DNA of 16,933 bases. Source: JBCAWW01 sp039024315. Its GTDB lineage: Bacteria > Bacteroidota > Bacteroidia > J057. Each line of letters starts with the position of its first letter. The stretch's first letter is position 1. The notes under the pieces were generated by a model. That model worked only from the letters and a program-made list of their open reading frames with translations, did no database searches and was not told the origin of the DNA. A program made the position numbers and the translations under genes. The DNA lies in the NCBI GenBank assembly GCA_039024315.1, contig JBCCQN010000180.1, positions 1-16,933 on the forward strand, written 5' to 3'. Positions 13,777 to 16,933 of the stretch are shown here, piece by piece.

Positions 13777-13829
13777 TACTGCTTCGCAGAACGCTCATCT
13801 TAGATAGATGAGCGTTCTGCGAAGCAGTA
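13777..13829. repeat. REPIN-like inverted pair 5: perfect 24-bp stem, 5-nt loop
   Basis: The arms 13777-13800 and 13806-13829 are perfectly complementary around the loop TAGAT. Each arm contains one family unit (CTGCTTCGCAGAACG at 13779-13793; CGTTCTGCGAAGCAG at 13813-13827), extended inward by CTCATCT/AGATGAG. Outside, GGTTT and AAACC continue the stem after a 2-nt bulge. It lies between two convergent stop codons (13739 and 13843) and probably acts as a bidirectional transcript end, although it lacks a clean T-run. Confidence 0.9.
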
Positions 13830-13842
13830 AACCTAAAACGGA

Positions 13843-16800
13843 TCAATCAAAAATAGCGACCCGACCTACCCAATTGCCTCCCGCAAAGCGAAGCTGAATA
13901 GGATAAATCCCATGGGGAAGCTCCGGCAGGTTTATCGGATAAGGACCACCAATGTAGTGTGCCTCTTTTGCTTCCCAAATAGGCCGCCCTTTGATATCCA
14001 TTAACTGAATCTCCAACGGACCTTGTATCGTTTGGGGTAAGGCGATCGAAAAGTTGCCTCGGGATGGATTGGGGATGATACGAGTGCTGGCCAAAAGATC
14101 ATTTTCGATAGAAGTGGCACCTACAATGACGTCGAATTCTATATTGCCGGGATAAATGCAATCAGCGTTATAAGCTGTTGCCTTTACCGTATAGGTCCCC
14201 GGGCCTGGGTAAAAGTGAAAATAAAAAAGGGAGCCAATGGTATCGGAATCAGGGGATATATCAACGAATGTTCCATCGCCAGGAAACCAGTATACATCGT
14301 ACACTTTGCCAGGAAATTGTTTATAGAAATCTACTCTAAAGTTATCCCTTTGAATGTAGCTAAAAGCTTGTAGCGGGGGAGAAACGAAATTGTCAAATCG
14401 AAGCAATTGGATTGAATCGGTAAAAGTACAAGTAAGAGTATCAAGATTGGCAATCCAGCTAGTATCAGCAGTTAAATAAAACCAAGCACTGTCTTTTCCC
14501 GCCATTGCAGCAGAGTCAACCGTTGTCCATGTTTGAGTATCTCCGGTGGACCAAAGATGATTAATGTAGCCTGGATTGACATTTATTTCTGTTTCTAAAC
14601 AGCCAGTAGGGAAGGTACTGAGCCCCATATTGACCGGACGCTGATAACTGACTGGATAGTTGAATTTCTGATGAACAACATAATTACAAATTATTGACTG
14701 TACCCGAATAGAAACCTCATAATTTCCCGGACAAGGCATTTGAATGGCGAAGGTATCAGAGGGGCTGTCTCCAGTAAAATTGAGGTCAATTAGCCAAAAG
14801 TCATAATATACATAGGCCGTATCAAAGGCTGGTTTAAAATATATGTAGGTAGAATCGCCAATCTCAAAACTACCATAATCCAATACTGGATCTAAACTAC
14901 TGCTAACATATGCTACCTCAATTGAATCATTATAAACACAGCCATTTTTTTCAGCTGTAGCATATACCCAAACCCTTCTGTTATCATTGGCCAATGAATC
15001 AAAATAATCATCGGTAACAATCCCCTGTTCGCCCGTATGTCCGGTTGACCACTGCCAATTGGTAAAACCGGGATTACCAGTAATGACCGTCGAATCGCAG
15101 ATGACATCAAAAGTATCTGGCAAGAGACTCAAGGACTGAACACTCAAATCGTAGACGGCATAACCATGAGATTGAGTATTGCCAGCGCGCGAGAACTTAC
15201 CCCCAATACTGAGTTTGTCAAAATGGAAATCAAGGGTATTGACGACCGGATAGCCATTACAATCAGAAGCGCTAATTCCTTCGCCTAATGCTTCCCAACC
15301 TATCCCAGGGGTATATCTAGCCACTCGATTGGCGGCTGTGCCTCCTACCCCTGAAAATTCGCCTCCTATATATAAGACACCATTGTCATCAAAATCAATG
15401 GCTCGCACGATCTGGGCATATTGAGCAGGAAAAGTAATGGCAGCTTGCACCCCTCCCCTACTGCTCCATTGGGTACCGTCCCAGAAAGCCAATCCAGCCG
15501 AACTGAGCGTACTGCCGTTGCTTTGGGTAACATCAAAGAAGCCACCGCCCACTGCGATCTCAGCGCTAATGGGATCTTTTGCGATTGCATACACATCATG
15601 ATAGAAGCCAAGGCTTTGCCCTAGTACAGACCAAGAGCTGCCATCGTAAACGGCGATGCCTTCCATAGTGGCTCCATTGACGCTGGTGAAAGTACCTCCC
15701 ACATAAAGCAGACTATCTCCGTCATTGAAAATATCTCTTACTACTCCACCTCCAATGCTTGCCAGCTCGGACCAAGTTCCGTTGGCATTTAAAATGGCAA
15801 GGCCATTGGCTGTCGTACCATCCACAGAGGTGAAATTACCCCCTATAACCACCTCGCCTTGCCATCTTTCTACAGCATAGATTGTCCGAAAATTACCGGG
15901 GCCTCCTAAGCTAGTGGCTAATGGGGTTTTGATTCCGAGGAAATTACTGGAGACAACTCCACTAGCTAATTGCATGCCTCCCGTCAATGTATTAACAGAA
16001 TCGTAAGCACCTACGATTAGAAAACCGAGACTATCACGATAAATATCTTGTACAGAGGCTGAATAGTTGGCTGCGGTAAATCGATCAATCCCAAACCACT
16101 GCCCTCCGGATGATGGCCAAGCATTGGCAGGTGTTTCGCGACCGCTTAAACAGCTGAACTGGCCTCCAATCCAAGTTCCTGCATCAAAGGTCGAATAAAT
16201 TTCATCACAGGCCTCTGTCAGGCCATTTCCCAAAATATCCCAAATCAAAAAACCAGCATTCGGATCACGCCAGCTAGCTAAATAGCGACATTTAAGGGTA
16301 CTTACTTCAAGGAAATTTCCTCCAATATAAATCCTGTCTTGAAACTCTTGAATACAAAGCACCTCCTGCCCTGGCTGAGCCTTAGTGATACCACCATTTA
16401 AGTCTTCCCATTGTTGGCTACTAAGATCCATCCGAGCTACATACTCTCCTGGTACTGGGGCAAAGGGATCGGCATCATCGGCATTGAAGTTTCCGCCTAC
16501 ATAGAGGTATTGATCCTGGGCATCAATATGAGCGGTATAAGTTTGCCATCGTCCTCCTGAAGCAGGGTTACCAAGACCAGTAGAATAAGTCCATATGGCT
16601 CCACTGGTACTACTAAGCGAAGCCAAACCACTTCCGGGAGCATAAAAATTGCCAAAGTTGCCTACGGCATAAATAGTTCCTGTTGTCTGGTCCACGGTAA
16701 ATTCCCGCACTATCCCAGGAGTCGGCGGTGGCGGAGTGCTTATATCTAGAATTCTACTTATTCCATTTCCAAGCGCTTGCCAACCATTTCCGGGAGTCCA

Positions 16801-16933
16801 AAGGGCGGTACTTTGGACCTGAGTATTGCCATTGATTTTGCTAAATTTTCCGCCGACCAAGAGCTCCCCCGTAGTAGCAAATGCCATGGTTAAGACATCA
16901 CCATTGTCATCACTATTGAGATTAAAAGTACCA
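13843..16933 (-). CDS. Large secreted beta-propeller protein with T9SS sorting domain (5' end outside window)
   Basis: The frame is open to the right edge; 15 more residues (GTFNLNSDDNGDVLT) precede the first internal methionine at 16887, and they fit the repeat, so the start lies outside. Numbering from that methionine, 1-580 hold about eleven blade-like repeats with the core (L/I)(Y/V)(V/I)GG.F and a following WDG/YDG strand (VGGKF 11, GGNF 131, GGNF 189, GGQF 241, GGNF 349, VGGTF 396, GGGF 447, IGGEF 507, IGGKF 561). This is delta-60/Kelch-like propeller architecture. Residues 590-925 hold Ig/PKD-like modules with two NPGF.N.(L/Q)WSTG motifs and a YWFPGDGTF PKD motif. Residues 930-1014 (IIPNPSRGNF onward) are a type A T9SS sorting domain. 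The product is probably cell-surface or secreted; its ligand is unknown. Confidence 0.93.
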   Translation of the reverse strand, partial: GTFNLNSDDNGDVLTMAFATTGELLVGGKFSKINGNTQVQSTALWTPGNGWQALGNGISRILDISTPPPPTPGIVREFTVDQTTGTIYAVGNFGNFYAPGSGLASLSSTSGAIWTYSTGLGNPASGGRWQTYTAHIDAQDQYLYVGGNFNADDADPFAPVPGEYVARMDLSSQQWEDLNGGITKAQPGQEVLCIQEFQDRIYIGGNFLEVSTLKCRYLASWRDPNAGFLIWDILGNGLTEACDEIYSTFDAGTWIGGQFSCLSGRETPANAWPSSGGQWFGIDRFTAANYSASVQDIYRDSLGFLIVGAYDSVNTLTGGMQLASGVVSSNFLGIKTPLATSLGGPGNFRTIYAVERWQGEVVIGGNFTSVDGTTANGLAILNANGTWSELASIGGGVVRDIFNDGDSLLYVGGTFTSVNGATMEGIAVYDGSSWSVLGQSLGFYHDVYAIAKDPISAEIAVGGGFFDVTQSNGSTLSSAGLAFWDGTQWSSRGGVQAAITFPAQYAQIVRAIDFDDNGVLYIGGEFSGVGGTAANRVARYTPGIGWEALGEGISASDCNGYPVVNTLDFHFDKLSIGGKFSRAGNTQSHGYAVYDLSVQSLSLLPDTFDVICDSTVITGNPGFTNWQWSTGHTGEQGIVTDDYFDSLANDNRRVWVYATAEKNGCVYNDSIEVAYVSSSLDPVLDYGSFEIGDSTYIYFKPAFDTAYVYYDFWLIDLNFTGDSPSDTFAIQMPCPGNYEVSIRVQSIICNYVVHQKFNYPVSYQRPVNMGLSTFPTGCLETEINVNPGYINHLWSTGDTQTWTTVDSAAMAGKDSAWFYLTADTSWIANLDTLTCTFTDSIQLLRFDNFVSPPLQAFSYIQRDNFRVDFYKQFPGKVYDVYWFPGDGTFVDISPDSDTIGSLFYFHFYPGPGTYTVKATAYNADCIYPGNIEFDVIVGATSIENDLLASTRIIPNPSRGNFSIALPQTIQGPLEIQLMDIKGRPIWEAKEAHYIGGPYPINLPELPHGIYPIQLRFAGGNWVGRVAIFD

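Noticed and set aside
4701..13829. CRISPR array
   Set aside because: The repeats are palindromic, irregularly spaced over 9 kb and in alternating orientation, with no uniform spacers and no cas genes.

Overview
The window looks like chromosomal DNA of a free-living Bacteroidota, probably from the Saprospiria or Cytophagia side of the phylum. The support is an adjacent SusC/SusD pair, a very large minus-strand protein ending in a type IX secretion (T9SS) sorting domain, a Bacteroidota-type small Crp/Fnr regulator, and weak Shine-Dalgarno signals with A/T-rich leaders. The species cannot be named from the sequence.

Left block (1-4620, all minus strand). In transcription order: a Crp/Fnr-like regulator, an AhpD-like carboxymuconolactone decarboxylase (CMD) family protein, an MhpA-like FAD aromatic hydroxylase, a fumarylacetoacetate hydrolase (FAH) family enzyme, a single-module VOC (extradiol dioxygenase/glyoxalase) protein, and the 5' part of a second VOC protein that runs off the left edge. 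From the hydroxylase onward the genes are packed tightly (6-nt gap, 14-nt overlap, about 11-nt gap). I read this as a small aromatic-ring hydroxylation, cleavage and hydrolysis operon. A perfect 18-bp dyad lies upstream of its first enzyme gene.

Central block. Positions 4621-5627 and 5874-6655 are gene-poor and carry much of a short palindromic repeat family. Between them is a small minus-strand gene for an 81-residue protein with eight cysteines in two tandem four-cysteine modules, followed by a good intrinsic terminator. At 6656-11144 (plus strand) lie susC and susD. About 270-310 bp upstream of susC are two tandem dyads of the TTGGT-N2-ACCAA type, the kind bound by FadR-subfamily GntR regulators. 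Such a regulator (FCD domain) is encoded just downstream of the pair at 11797-12501. Between susD and this regulator is a stub resembling the first ~24 codons of an Nramp-type transporter, so the nutrient-uptake locus may have lost a gene.

Right block. An HxlR regulator (minus) is divergent from a membrane-anchored DUF5519/luciferase-domain protein (plus). The latter converges on a >1000-residue surface or secreted beta-propeller protein (minus, start outside the window). The 3' ends of these two convergent genes are separated by a perfect 24-bp inverted repeat with a 5-nt loop.

The most unusual signal is the repeat family. Twelve copies of a 15-nt unit (CGTTC-YGYGMAGCRG) are all intergenic. 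Ten of them form five inverted pairs, always with the CGTT/AACG ends facing inward, spanning about 50 to 140 bp. Each unit folds into a mini-hairpin whose second stem pair covaries in 12 of 12 copies, and most contain the GCGAAGC or GCGCAGC core known for exceptional ssDNA hairpin stability. This architecture matches REP/REPIN elements mobilised by RAYT (Y1/HUH) transposases. No such transposase is in the window.
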